In this document: piece by piece, positions 1-6,759 of the stretch
Layout of the letters: the number at the start of each line of letters is the position of its first letter
Position numbering within the stretch: position 1 is the stretch's first letter
From: an uncultured Bacteroidia bacterium
GTDB taxonomy: Bacteria > Bacteroidota > Bacteroidia > NS11-12g > UBA955
Length of the DNA: 64,000 nt
NCBI GenBank assembly: GCA_938086785.1
Contig: CALKCM010000007.1
Coordinates: forward strand, 22,120 to 86,119
Direction of reading: 5' to 3'
Program-made: the position numbers and the translations under genes
The notes under the pieces: generated by a model
Databases searched by the model: none
What the model was told of the DNA's origin: nothing
The model's input: only the letters and a program-made list of their open reading frames with translations

Positions 1-343
1 TACCCAAAAGTCCCATACTGCGGCTGTACCATTTACTATTTTCATTTCCGCTCGCTTTATCATATTTGGCTTTTCGCTTCTTTGAATTCGTTAACCACAA
101 GTACAATCCTTGAAAAACATGCCACAACAAACCCAAGAAAAGCCCTATCTCTGCCACCCGAATAAAGAAGTTTTCGCTCATGAAATCTGCCGCGGCGTTG
201 AAGGTTTCCCCCCCGTCGTTAACAAACACACATGCATTGATTCCACAATGCACTAATAAAAAGGAAACTAGGAACAAACCCGTAGCTCCCATCACTAACT
301 TTCGTCCGATGCTGCTAGTGAATAGAAATGACAAAAATTTCAT
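1..343 (-). CDS. sdhC: Succinate dehydrogenase cytochrome b subunit (partial)
   Basis: Membrane anchor and heme-b subunit of complex II, passing electrons from succinate oxidation to menaquinone in the inner membrane. The start codon lies inside the window and about 114 residues are visible before the left edge; the C-terminus is missing. The N-terminus SSIGRKLVMGATGLFLVSF followed by LVHCGIN matches the Bacteroidota-type SdhC/FrdC (b558) family, with a His in helix 1 (about residue 32). A second hydrophobic segment, LFLGLLWHVFQGLYLWL, carries another His that is a candidate heme ligand. sdhA and sdhB would be expected further left, outside the window. A -7 promoter box sits about 35 nt upstream. 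The identification rests on recalled family patterns, not a search. Confidence 0.85.
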   Translation of the reverse strand, partial: MKFLSFLFTSSIGRKLVMGATGLFLVSFLLVHCGINACVFVNDGGETFNAAADFMSENFFIRVAEIGLFLGLLWHVFQGLYLWLTNSKKRKAKYDKASGNENSKWYSRSMGLLG

Positions 344-378
344 ATATAATTAACTCTTTTAAGTTTTAATTGTTTGTG

Positions 379-386
379 CAAAATTA
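379..386 (-). promoter_or_regulatory. Bacteroidota -7 promoter box for sdhC
   Basis: TAATTTTG on the minus strand matches TAnnTTTG and lies 35 nt before the sdhC start. No clear -33 TTTG at the ideal distance. Confidence 0.6.
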
Positions 387-540
387 TAATTTTAATCACA
401 AATCTTTATAGACTGCACCTGCATACTTCATACAATTGATTAACATCCTTGAAACACCTTGTATTACACAACACTTATTAAACTGAATATGAGCACGTTG
501 AGCGCGTAATATACAATAACAATAAATAGCATAACACACA

Positions 541-575
541 AAAAAGGCTCATAAAAAATATGAGCCTTTTTATAT
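541..575 (-). terminator. Intrinsic terminator after the zinc-ribbon gene
   Basis: AAAGGCTCATA and TATGAGCCTTTT form an 11-bp stem around a short A-rich loop, with T/A tracts on both sides. It begins about 20 nt past the stop codon of the leftward zinc-ribbon gene, and could also act on transcripts coming from the left. Confidence 0.85.
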
Positions 576-591
576 TCTTTTAGAGCTAAAC

Positions 592-1386
592 TTACTTGGT
601 AGTCAACTTTAATTTTCTTCGCGTCTTTTTAACTGGTTTTGGAGCTTCTTCCTCTTCTAAACCCGTGATTGTTTTATCCACTAAAATTCGACCACAACTT
701 TCGCAATCAATGATTTGAAAATGCGCTCTTACATCACTTTTTCTTTGGGGCGGAATATTAGAAAAACATCCTCCACAAGCACCACGAACAATTGGAGCTA
801 CAGCCACATCATTCACCATACTCATTCGAATACGAGTGTATGCTCTTGCCAAACGTTCTTCAACCTTGGTTAATGCTTTATCTCTATCTTTCTCTAGTTT
901 GACTTTCTCTTCAGCACTTTCCTTCTCGATTTCAATTAGTTCATTTTTCTTGAATTCGAGATCTTTGCCTTTCACGTCCATCTTCTCTTGAGTTGCATCG
1001 ATCAACTCTTGCTTCATCTCCTTTTGCTTGGTCGTGTCGCGAATTGCTTTTTCTGCAGCCATGATTTCTAGGCCAGCGATCTCTTTTTCCTTTTCTAGTG
1101 CTTCAAACTCTCTATTGTTCTTAATATTTTCTAATTGAGATTCATATTTCTCAATGAGCTTTTGAAAATCTTGAATTGAGTTTTTCTTAGTGGCAATATC
1201 CGAATTACATTGCTCAATATCAGAGTTGATATTATCAAATCGCGTTTGAAGTCCGGCAATCTCATCCTCTAAATCTGCAACTTCCATAGGCAAATCACCT
1301 AACAGAATATTAATTTCATTGATTTTTGTATCAATGGATTGAACTGCCCAAAGTTCTTTTAATTTACTGGTTACGCTTACGTCCAT
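592..1386 (-). CDS. Coiled-coil protein with C-terminal C4 zinc ribbon
   Basis: The 264-aa protein has a long Glu/Lys-rich coiled coil over roughly residues 10-190. A C-terminal zinc ribbon follows: CGGC, then about 22 residues, then CESC. This is the zf-RING_7 (PF02591) architecture, and Bacteroidota members have been called CdsZ-type proteins. No catalytic residues are visible, so a role in binding nucleic acid or protein partners is more likely than enzyme activity. The gene starts 7 nt after the Nif3-family gene and should share its transcript; this pairing recurs in many bacteria as far as I recall. The C-terminal tail is basic (KKTRRKLKLTTK). An intrinsic terminator follows. The function is unproven. 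Confidence 0.85.
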   Translation of the reverse strand: MDVSVTSKLKELWAVQSIDTKINEINILLGDLPMEVADLEDEIAGLQTRFDNINSDIEQCNSDIATKKNSIQDFQKLIEKYESQLENIKNNREFEALEKEKEIAGLEIMAAEKAIRDTTKQKEMKQELIDATQEKMDVKGKDLEFKKNELIEIEKESAEEKVKLEKDRDKALTKVEERLARAYTRIRMSMVNDVAVAPIVRGACGGCFSNIPPQRKSDVRAHFQIIDCESCGRILVDKTITGLEEEEAPKPVKKTRRKLKLTTK

Positions 1387-1393
1387 AATTTTC

Positions 1394-2494
1394 TTAATTT
1401 GTATAGTACTTTATCGGGTTTGTATTTGTCTCCGAAAAAAGGGTTGCAAAATTAGGGAATTTATCCGATAAAACCTTAGCAAAAATCTCTGTGGTATATT
1501 TTTCACTTTCATAGTGTCCAATGTCACAAATCATCATGCTCTTTTCTGCCGAGAAAAACTCGTGATACTTCATATCAGAGGTAACAAAAGCATCCGCTCC
1601 AGAAGCCATGGCTTTTTTTACTAAAAAACTTCCTGAACCTCCGCATATGGCAACTTTTTTAATGCTTTTAGAGATTGGAACATATTTTACCACTTCGCAC
1701 TGCATAGATTTTTTAAGATGCTCCAAAAAATCAGTAGGATTCATTTCCTCGGCCAGCTCTCCAATCATGCCGCTGCCCATTTCCCATTGATTCTGAACAG
1801 CAATAATGTCATAAGCTACCTCTTCATATGGGTGGGCTTGCATCATGGCTTTCAATATCTTATTTACATCTTTAGTATGGCAAAGCACTTCTAATTTTAC
1901 CTCGCTTTCTTCATGAATTTTACCTATTTCACCAAGGCTTGGGTTCGCTCCTTCTAACGCTCTGAATGTTCCAACCCCATTCACACGAAAGCTACAGAAG
2001 TCGTAATTCCCTATTTGGCCAGCACCCTCCTGGTGAATGGCCAATTGGATTTCTGCTAAATTCAATTCGGGCAAATAGGTGACAATTTTACAAAGAGTGT
2101 CTGATTTCTTTAAAAGAATGCGCGCATTGATTAGACCTAGTTTCTCTGCAATTGTATTATTCACACCATTTCTCACATTATCCAAATTCGTATGGCATGC
2201 ATATAGGGCTATATCATTCTTTATGGCTGCAATAACTACCTGCTCAACCTGGCCCTTACCCGTAAGTGATTTCAACCCAGAAAATACAATGGGGTGATGA
2301 GAAACAATCATTTGACACTTTTTTGCGATGGCTTCCTCAACCACTTCTATCGTACAATCCAAGCTCAAAAGACAGGCCTTAACCTCCTGATTGCGATCTC
2401 CAACCAAAAGGCCCGAATTATCATAGGACTCTTGATAATTCAGCGGAGCAAACTCCTCCAAAGCATTCGAAATATCACTTACAGTTACTCTCAT
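1394..2494 (-). CDS. Nif3-like dinuclear metal center hexameric protein
   Basis: Member of the Nif3/YbgI/YqfO family (PF01784), toroidal hexamers with a two-metal site; some members are annotated GTP cyclohydrolase 1 type 2 but the cellular function is unsettled. Metal-ligand motifs are visible: SHHPIVFSG in the N-terminal half, HTNLDN soon after, and DIGHYESE near the C-terminus. At 366 aa it is the long form, with a PII/CutA1-like insert around residues 125-230 (contains HPYEEVAYD). The start is set by a TATTTTTG promoter box just upstream. It is the first gene of a two-gene leftward operon with the zinc-ribbon protein. Confidence 0.93.
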   Translation of the reverse strand: MRVTVSDISNALEEFAPLNYQESYDNSGLLVGDRNQEVKACLLSLDCTIEVVEEAIAKKCQMIVSHHPIVFSGLKSLTGKGQVEQVVIAAIKNDIALYACHTNLDNVRNGVNNTIAEKLGLINARILLKKSDTLCKIVTYLPELNLAEIQLAIHQEGAGQIGNYDFCSFRVNGVGTFRALEGANPSLGEIGKIHEESEVKLEVLCHTKDVNKILKAMMQAHPYEEVAYDIIAVQNQWEMGSGMIGELAEEMNPTDFLEHLKKSMQCEVVKYVPISKSIKKVAICGGSGSFLVKKAMASGADAFVTSDMKYHEFFSAEKSMMICDIGHYESEKYTTEIFAKVLSDKFPNFATLFSETNTNPIKYYTN

Positions 2495-2499
2495 TCTCG

Positions 2500-2507
2500 C
2501 AAAAATA
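2500..2507 (-). promoter_or_regulatory. -7 box for the Nif3/zinc-ribbon operon
   Basis: TATTTTTG on the minus strand, 5 nt before the Nif3 start codon, implying a very short leader. A weaker rightward counterpart (GAAATTTG, 2552-2559) precedes the divergent rhodanese-thioredoxin gene. Confidence 0.7.
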
Positions 2508-2563
2508 AAGGGAATTTACAGAAGCACATTAGGAATCTGTAAAGAATATCCGAAATTTGCCCT

Positions 2564-3289
2564 ATGAAGTCTCTAAATAAAATACCTTTCAGGATGGCTA
2601 TTTATATAGTTATGGCAAGTCTCATAAGTGCCTGTGCACAACCTGCAGAAAACATGGATGCACTTGCTTTTTCAAAAGCGATAGAAGGAAAAGGAAGCAG
2701 TATTACACTCTTGGATGTAAGAACACCACAAGAAAATCAAGGGCAACGAATCGCAGGAGCCATCAACTATAATGTGGCAGACGCTGATTTTGAATCTAAA
2801 ATACAGGCATTGGATACGACAAAACCGGTTTATGTCTATTGCTTAAGTGGTGGGCGCAGTTCAAAGGCCGCTAAAAAATTAAAAAAAATAGGGTTTACTG
2901 TATTCAATTTAAAAGGAGGTTTAAGCGCGTGGAAAACAGCCGGGCTCCCAATAATAGAGGGAAACAGAGGAGAATTATCCCCTGAAATAACGAAGGAGCA
3001 ATATACCGAGGCCATGAGATCTGCAAAACCTACCTTGGTGCAATTCTATGCTCCTTGGTGCGGCCCCTGCAAAAAAATGAAGGCTTTTTGGCCCAGTCTC
3101 CAATCAGAATTTATGGAAACTGCACATTTTATTCAACTTGAATTTGAAAAAAACGAACCCTTGGCTCGTTCCTTTGGAGTGACCAATGTGCCCTGGCTTG
3201 TGCTTTATAAAAATGGCAAAAAGGTTTGGGAGGCAAATAAAGGAACCTCTAAAAATGAATTGAGTAAACAAATCAAAGCACAATTGTAA
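2564..3289 (+). CDS. Rhodanese-thioredoxin fusion lipoprotein
   Basis: The 241-aa protein combines three parts. A lipoprotein signal ends in the lipobox LISAC (Cys24). A rhodanese domain covers about residues 30-131, with active-site loop CLSGGRS (Cys93). A thioredoxin domain covers about residues 140-241, with WCGPC (Cys166/Cys169). It is predicted to be anchored in the periplasm and to combine a persulfide-forming site with a dithiol reductase site. The order of domains suggests sulfur transfer or repair of thiols in envelope proteins; this is inference. It is separated from the following methyltransferase by 3 nt, so the two are probably cotranscribed. An upstream GAAATTTG at 2552-2559 may be a degenerate -7 box. 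Confidence 0.9.
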   Translation: MKSLNKIPFRMAIYIVMASLISACAQPAENMDALAFSKAIEGKGSSITLLDVRTPQENQGQRIAGAINYNVADADFESKIQALDTTKPVYVYCLSGGRSSKAAKKLKKIGFTVFNLKGGLSAWKTAGLPIIEGNRGELSPEITKEQYTEAMRSAKPTLVQFYAPWCGPCKKMKAFWPSLQSEFMETAHFIQLEFEKNEPLARSFGVTNVPWLVLYKNGKKVWEANKGTSKNELSKQIKAQL

Positions 3290-3292
3290 AAT

Positions 3293-4087
3293 ATGTTTGA
3301 ATTTCACGGAGACAAGAACCGCTATTTTGAACTCACTCGAAAGGTTACAGAAGAATACATTTATCCATATCTAAAAAGCAATGCCGCGATAAAACCAAAC
3401 ATGAAGGTTTTAGAAATTGGATGTGGTGAGGCTGGCGTTTTAAAATACTTCGCATCACAAGGACATGAAGTTTTTGGAATTGAATTAGAAGAGAGTCGAA
3501 TTGAATTAGCTAAAAGCTTTTTGGCTGATGAAGTGAAAAAAGGGACTGCTCGTTTCTTAAATAAAGATATATACGATGTCGATGTTTTGAATGACATTGG
3601 ATACACCTTTGACTTAATTATTTTGAAAGATGTGATAGAGCACATTCCAAATCAAGAAAAATTTATACCCGAAATGCAACGGTATCTTTCTCCTGGTGGC
3701 TTTGTATTTATGGCCTTCCCTCCCTGGCAAATGCCCTTTGGAGGCCATCAACAAGTATTGCAGAGCAAATGGGCAAGTCGCACGCCATATTCGCACCTCC
3801 TTCCGGGCAAACTTTACCCTGCCTTTTTAAAACTTTGCGGCGTAAGACCTGCCGCTATTAATACGATGCTAGATATTAAAAGTACTGGCATTAGTATAGA
3901 ACGATTTGAACGGATTCATAAAAAAAACCAATATGCCATTCATCACCGCCAGTTGTACCTTTTTAACCCCATTTATAAATACAAATTTGGCATAAAACCA
4001 AGAAAACAGATATGGCCAATAACAAACCTGCCATACTTGCGAAACTATTTAGTGATGGGGGCTTACTACATCATGAAACAAAAATAG
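3293..4087 (+). CDS. Class I SAM-dependent methyltransferase
   Basis: The 264-aa protein has the Rossmann SAM-binding motif I LEIGCGEAG at about residues 40-48, and an acidic residue at the end of beta2 (GIELEESR). The motif IV-V region reads ILKDVIEHIP, then LSPGGFVFMAFPPWQMPFGG, typical of the Methyltransf_11/23 group. The C-terminal third is basic and aromatic, and may help bind the substrate. The acceptor cannot be inferred. Related proteins sit in envelope or lipid pathways, but nothing here fixes that. It follows the rhodanese-thioredoxin gene by 3 nt. Confidence 0.88.
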   Translation: MFEFHGDKNRYFELTRKVTEEYIYPYLKSNAAIKPNMKVLEIGCGEAGVLKYFASQGHEVFGIELEESRIELAKSFLADEVKKGTARFLNKDIYDVDVLNDIGYTFDLIILKDVIEHIPNQEKFIPEMQRYLSPGGFVFMAFPPWQMPFGGHQQVLQSKWASRTPYSHLLPGKLYPAFLKLCGVRPAAINTMLDIKSTGISIERFERIHKKNQYAIHHRQLYLFNPIYKYKFGIKPRKQIWPITNLPYLRNYLVMGAYYIMKQK

Positions 4088-4210
4088 TTCAGACAAAGAT
4101 TCCCCAATCGCCCTCAAGGCATACCATTTTTTCGTTAATAAATGCTCAAGTTCTTCATTTAAAGAAATCAAACATTTCCAAAAAACACAATAAATCAGAC
4201 ATTTTACTCG

Positions 4211-4241
4211 TTTAATTATAGAGTTAAATGATGTATATTTG
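4211..4241 (+). promoter_or_regulatory. Promoter of the porG-uppS-bamA cluster
   Basis: TTTA (4211-4214), 19 nt spacer, then TATATTTG (4234-4241), matching the -33/-7 architecture. The predicted transcript starts after position 4244, which excludes the ATG codons at 4228 and 4231 and selects ATG 4252. Confidence 0.75.
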
Positions 4242-4251
4242 CACGTCTAAT

Positions 4252-5178
4252 ATGAAGAGGACATACGTAAACATTATATTTATATGTGTTTTTTTACACA
4301 CTGGTTCTCTGTTTTCACAACAGAAAAAGATTTCTAGACGCAAGCCATTGGAATTAGGTATAATGGTCGGTGCAAGTCACTACATTGGAGACTTAACGAA
4401 GGGAATTGACTTTCAAGAAACCAATCCAGCAGCAGGAATCATGTGCAGGTATCACATCACAGATTATATCACTCTAAGAGGTTCAGCATGGTTTGGACAG
4501 ATTAGTGGCGACGATAAAAACTATGATGATGAGGAGTTCAGAAAAAATAGAAATCTTAGCTTCAAATCAAATATTTTTGAGTTTTCAGGAACATTTGAAT
4601 GGAATATTTTAGGATTTGAAGAAACAACAAAGGCAAGGCCGTTTTCTCCCTTTCTCTTTGCAGGTTTTGGGGTGTATAAGTACAATCCAAAAGCTCAATT
4701 TAAATATATGCCTAATGTTATTTTGCCTAGTTCTGGACTACCCATACATCCAGCGGAACTAGAAGAGTTTGATGGAAAATGGTTCGAACTTCAGCCAATG
4801 GCTACAGAAGGGCAAGAGAGCACTCAGTACAACGATAGAAAAAGATACGCCTTAACCCAACTTTCCCTGCCCATTGGTTTGGGATTTAAGAAACAAATTA
4901 GTGATAAATGGGCTTTGGGCTTTGAAGTAGGAGTAAGACTTACATATAATGATTATTTAGATGATGTAAGCAAAACCTATGCGGGAGATCAAATCGTAGG
5001 CTCCAATAGTAAGTTACAAGCAGCCGTACTTGCCGATAGAACCATAGAATTAGGCAGAGACTTTAATGCACCTAAGGCAGCCCGCGGTACTTCTACAGCA
5101 CCAGACATGTATATGTTTACTGGAATAACTCTTACGCGAAAATTAGGAGGAGGAAAAACGAAGTGTTTCCAATTCTAA
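4252..5178 (+). CDS. PorG-like outer-membrane protein (DUF6089), copy 1
   Basis: The 308-aa product has a signal peptide (MKRTYVNIIFI... ending LFSQQ) and a predicted outer-membrane beta-barrel. The N-terminal pattern ELGIMVGASHYIGDL, then NPAAGIMCRYHI, matches the DUF6089 family that includes T9SS protein PorG. PorG links the PorK/PorN periplasmic ring to the outer membrane in Porphyromonas; whether this copy does so here is inferred. The start was moved from 4228 because the -7 box overlaps the upstream ATGs. A paralogue overlaps its 3' end, and uppS and bamA follow, the order commonly seen in Flavobacteriia. Confidence 0.85.
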   Translation: MKRTYVNIIFICVFLHTGSLFSQQKKISRRKPLELGIMVGASHYIGDLTKGIDFQETNPAAGIMCRYHITDYITLRGSAWFGQISGDDKNYDDEEFRKNRNLSFKSNIFEFSGTFEWNILGFEETTKARPFSPFLFAGFGVYKYNPKAQFKYMPNVILPSSGLPIHPAELEEFDGKWFELQPMATEGQESTQYNDRKRYALTQLSLPIGLGFKKQISDKWALGFEVGVRLTYNDYLDDVSKTYAGDQIVGSNSKLQAAVLADRTIELGRDFNAPKAARGTSTAPDMYMFTGITLTRKLGGGKTKCFQF

Positions 5179-5999
5179 AAAAATCTTTAATTTTAGTCAG
5201 TTTTCTTTCCATTTGTACCATAGCCAATGGACAAAGACTTAAAGGGTTTTACCAAGGATATAATGAATGGGGAATTGTTGCCGGAGTGAGTAATTACTAC
5301 GGTGATTTATCTCATAACTACAACCTCAAACAAACCCAACCTTCGGCCGGCATAACTTATAAATACAATAGAAACGGTTATTTTTCATACCGCATCGGCT
5401 TAAGTTATTTAAAGATAGGAGGCACCGATGAGGGACATAAAGTGTACAATCAACGAAACCTCAGTTTTCAAACATCTATTGTTGAGTTAGGCGGAAATAT
5501 TGAGTTCAATTTTAAACGGTTTGGCACAAGTACAAATGATGCAAAAGGAACGGTATATGTTTTTACAGGCTTAAATGCATTCCACTTTAACCCCACCCGT
5601 TTGGAGAATAAGGACATCAAATTAAGACGTCTGAGAACCGAAGGAAAAAAAACCTACAGCACCATACAACCCGCAATTCCTCTTGGCATTGGCTATAAAC
5701 GAATGTTTAGGCAAAGACGGCATAAAGGAGCCTGGATTATTGGCGTTGAGGCGAACTGGAGAAAAACGTTTACAGATAAGTTGGATGATGTAGATGATAC
5801 CTACATGGATTATAAAGATCAAGTAGCTTCTTTTGGTCAAGGAAACGCAGATTATGGACACCCCGAAACCTTGAAAGGAATTGACCCATTTCCCGCTGGA
5901 ACCATGCGTGGAGATACTCATCTAAAAGATTGGTATTATTTTATTGGCCTTAGCCTTAGTTACCGTTTTACACCTTTTATTTGCACCAGATTTAATTAA
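5163..5999 (+). CDS. PorG-like outer-membrane protein (DUF6089), copy 2
   Basis: The 278-aa product is a paralogue of the preceding gene, with EWGIVAGVSNYYGDLSH and QPSAGITYKYN in the same places, a signal peptide ending TIANGQ, and alternating barrel-like strands. The only reasonable start is GTG 5163, which overlaps the upstream gene by 16 nt; this suggests translational coupling. Which of the two copies is the true T9SS PorG cannot be settled by eye. Copy 2 keeps the compact length and could be the canonical one that adjoins uppS. The C-terminus ends in an aromatic-containing strand typical of outer-membrane barrels. Confidence 0.83.
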   Translation: MFPILKKSLILVSFLSICTIANGQRLKGFYQGYNEWGIVAGVSNYYGDLSHNYNLKQTQPSAGITYKYNRNGYFSYRIGLSYLKIGGTDEGHKVYNQRNLSFQTSIVELGGNIEFNFKRFGTSTNDAKGTVYVFTGLNAFHFNPTRLENKDIKLRRLRTEGKKTYSTIQPAIPLGIGYKRMFRQRRHKGAWIIGVEANWRKTFTDKLDDVDDTYMDYKDQVASFGQGNADYGHPETLKGIDPFPAGTMRGDTHLKDWYYFIGLSLSYRFTPFICTRFN

Positions 6000-6006
6000 C
6001 ACCTAA

Positions 6007-6756
6007 TTGTCCCAATTGAGCAAAACTTTAGACCAAATAAAACTAGACCAAATTCCAGACCATGTAGCTATTATCATGGACGGAAACGGGAGGTGGGCCG
6101 AGAAGCAAGGACAAATGAGAATAATGGGGCATCATGAAGGCGTGAACAGCGTTCATGAAGTAACAGAAGCTGCCACACGCTTAAATATTAAGTACCTCAC
6201 TCTCTATACCTTTAGTACCGAAAACTGGAACAGGCCAAAAGAGGAGATAGACGCTTTAATGGAGCTGCTCGTGATGAGCATTAAAAACGAAACGCCCACA
6301 TTAATGAAAAATAGCATTCGGCTACAAACCATTGGAGACTTAAATCAACTTCCATCCAAATGCAAACAACAACTTCTTGAAACAGTAGATCAAACGAAAA
6401 ATAATACAAACGTAACTTTAATTCTGGCGATTAGTTATAGTGGACGCTGGGATATCCTTCAAGCAGCAAAGAAAATTGCGGTGAAGGTAAAGGCCGGAGA
6501 AATCGATCCTGAAACTATTAATGAAAACACCCTAAACAAGGCTTTAAATACAGGCCAATTCCCAAATCCAGATTTGCTAATACGGACCAGCGGTGAATAT
6601 AGAATTAGTAATTTTCTACTTTGGGAAATTGCATATAGCGAAATTCACTTTACGGAAACCCTTTGGCCTGACTTTAAAAAGGATGATTTTTATAAAGCTA
6701 TTCTAGATTACCAAGGAAGAAAACGAAGGTTTGGAAAGACAGCCGAGCAGATTTAA
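6007..6756 (+). CDS. uppS: Isoprenyl transferase (undecaprenyl diphosphate synthase)
   Basis: Makes the C55 polyprenyl diphosphate carrier for peptidoglycan and polysaccharide synthesis by cis-condensation of IPP units. The family signature AIIMDGNGRW contains the catalytic Asp (about residue 25). YTFSTENWNRP (substrate loop) and RTSGEYRISNFLLW (conserved region V) are intact, and 249 aa is the normal length. The start is TTG 6007, reading SQLSKTL, 7 nt after the upstream stop; no ATG is available before the DGNGRW motif. It sits between the PorG-like pair and bamA. Confidence 0.96.
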   Translation: MSQLSKTLDQIKLDQIPDHVAIIMDGNGRWAEKQGQMRIMGHHEGVNSVHEVTEAATRLNIKYLTLYTFSTENWNRPKEEIDALMELLVMSIKNETPTLMKNSIRLQTIGDLNQLPSKCKQQLLETVDQTKNNTNVTLILAISYSGRWDILQAAKKIAVKVKAGEIDPETINENTLNKALNTGQFPNPDLLIRTSGEYRISNFLLWEIAYSEIHFTETLWPDFKKDDFYKAILDYQGRKRRFGKTAEQI

Positions 6757-6759
6757 ATA

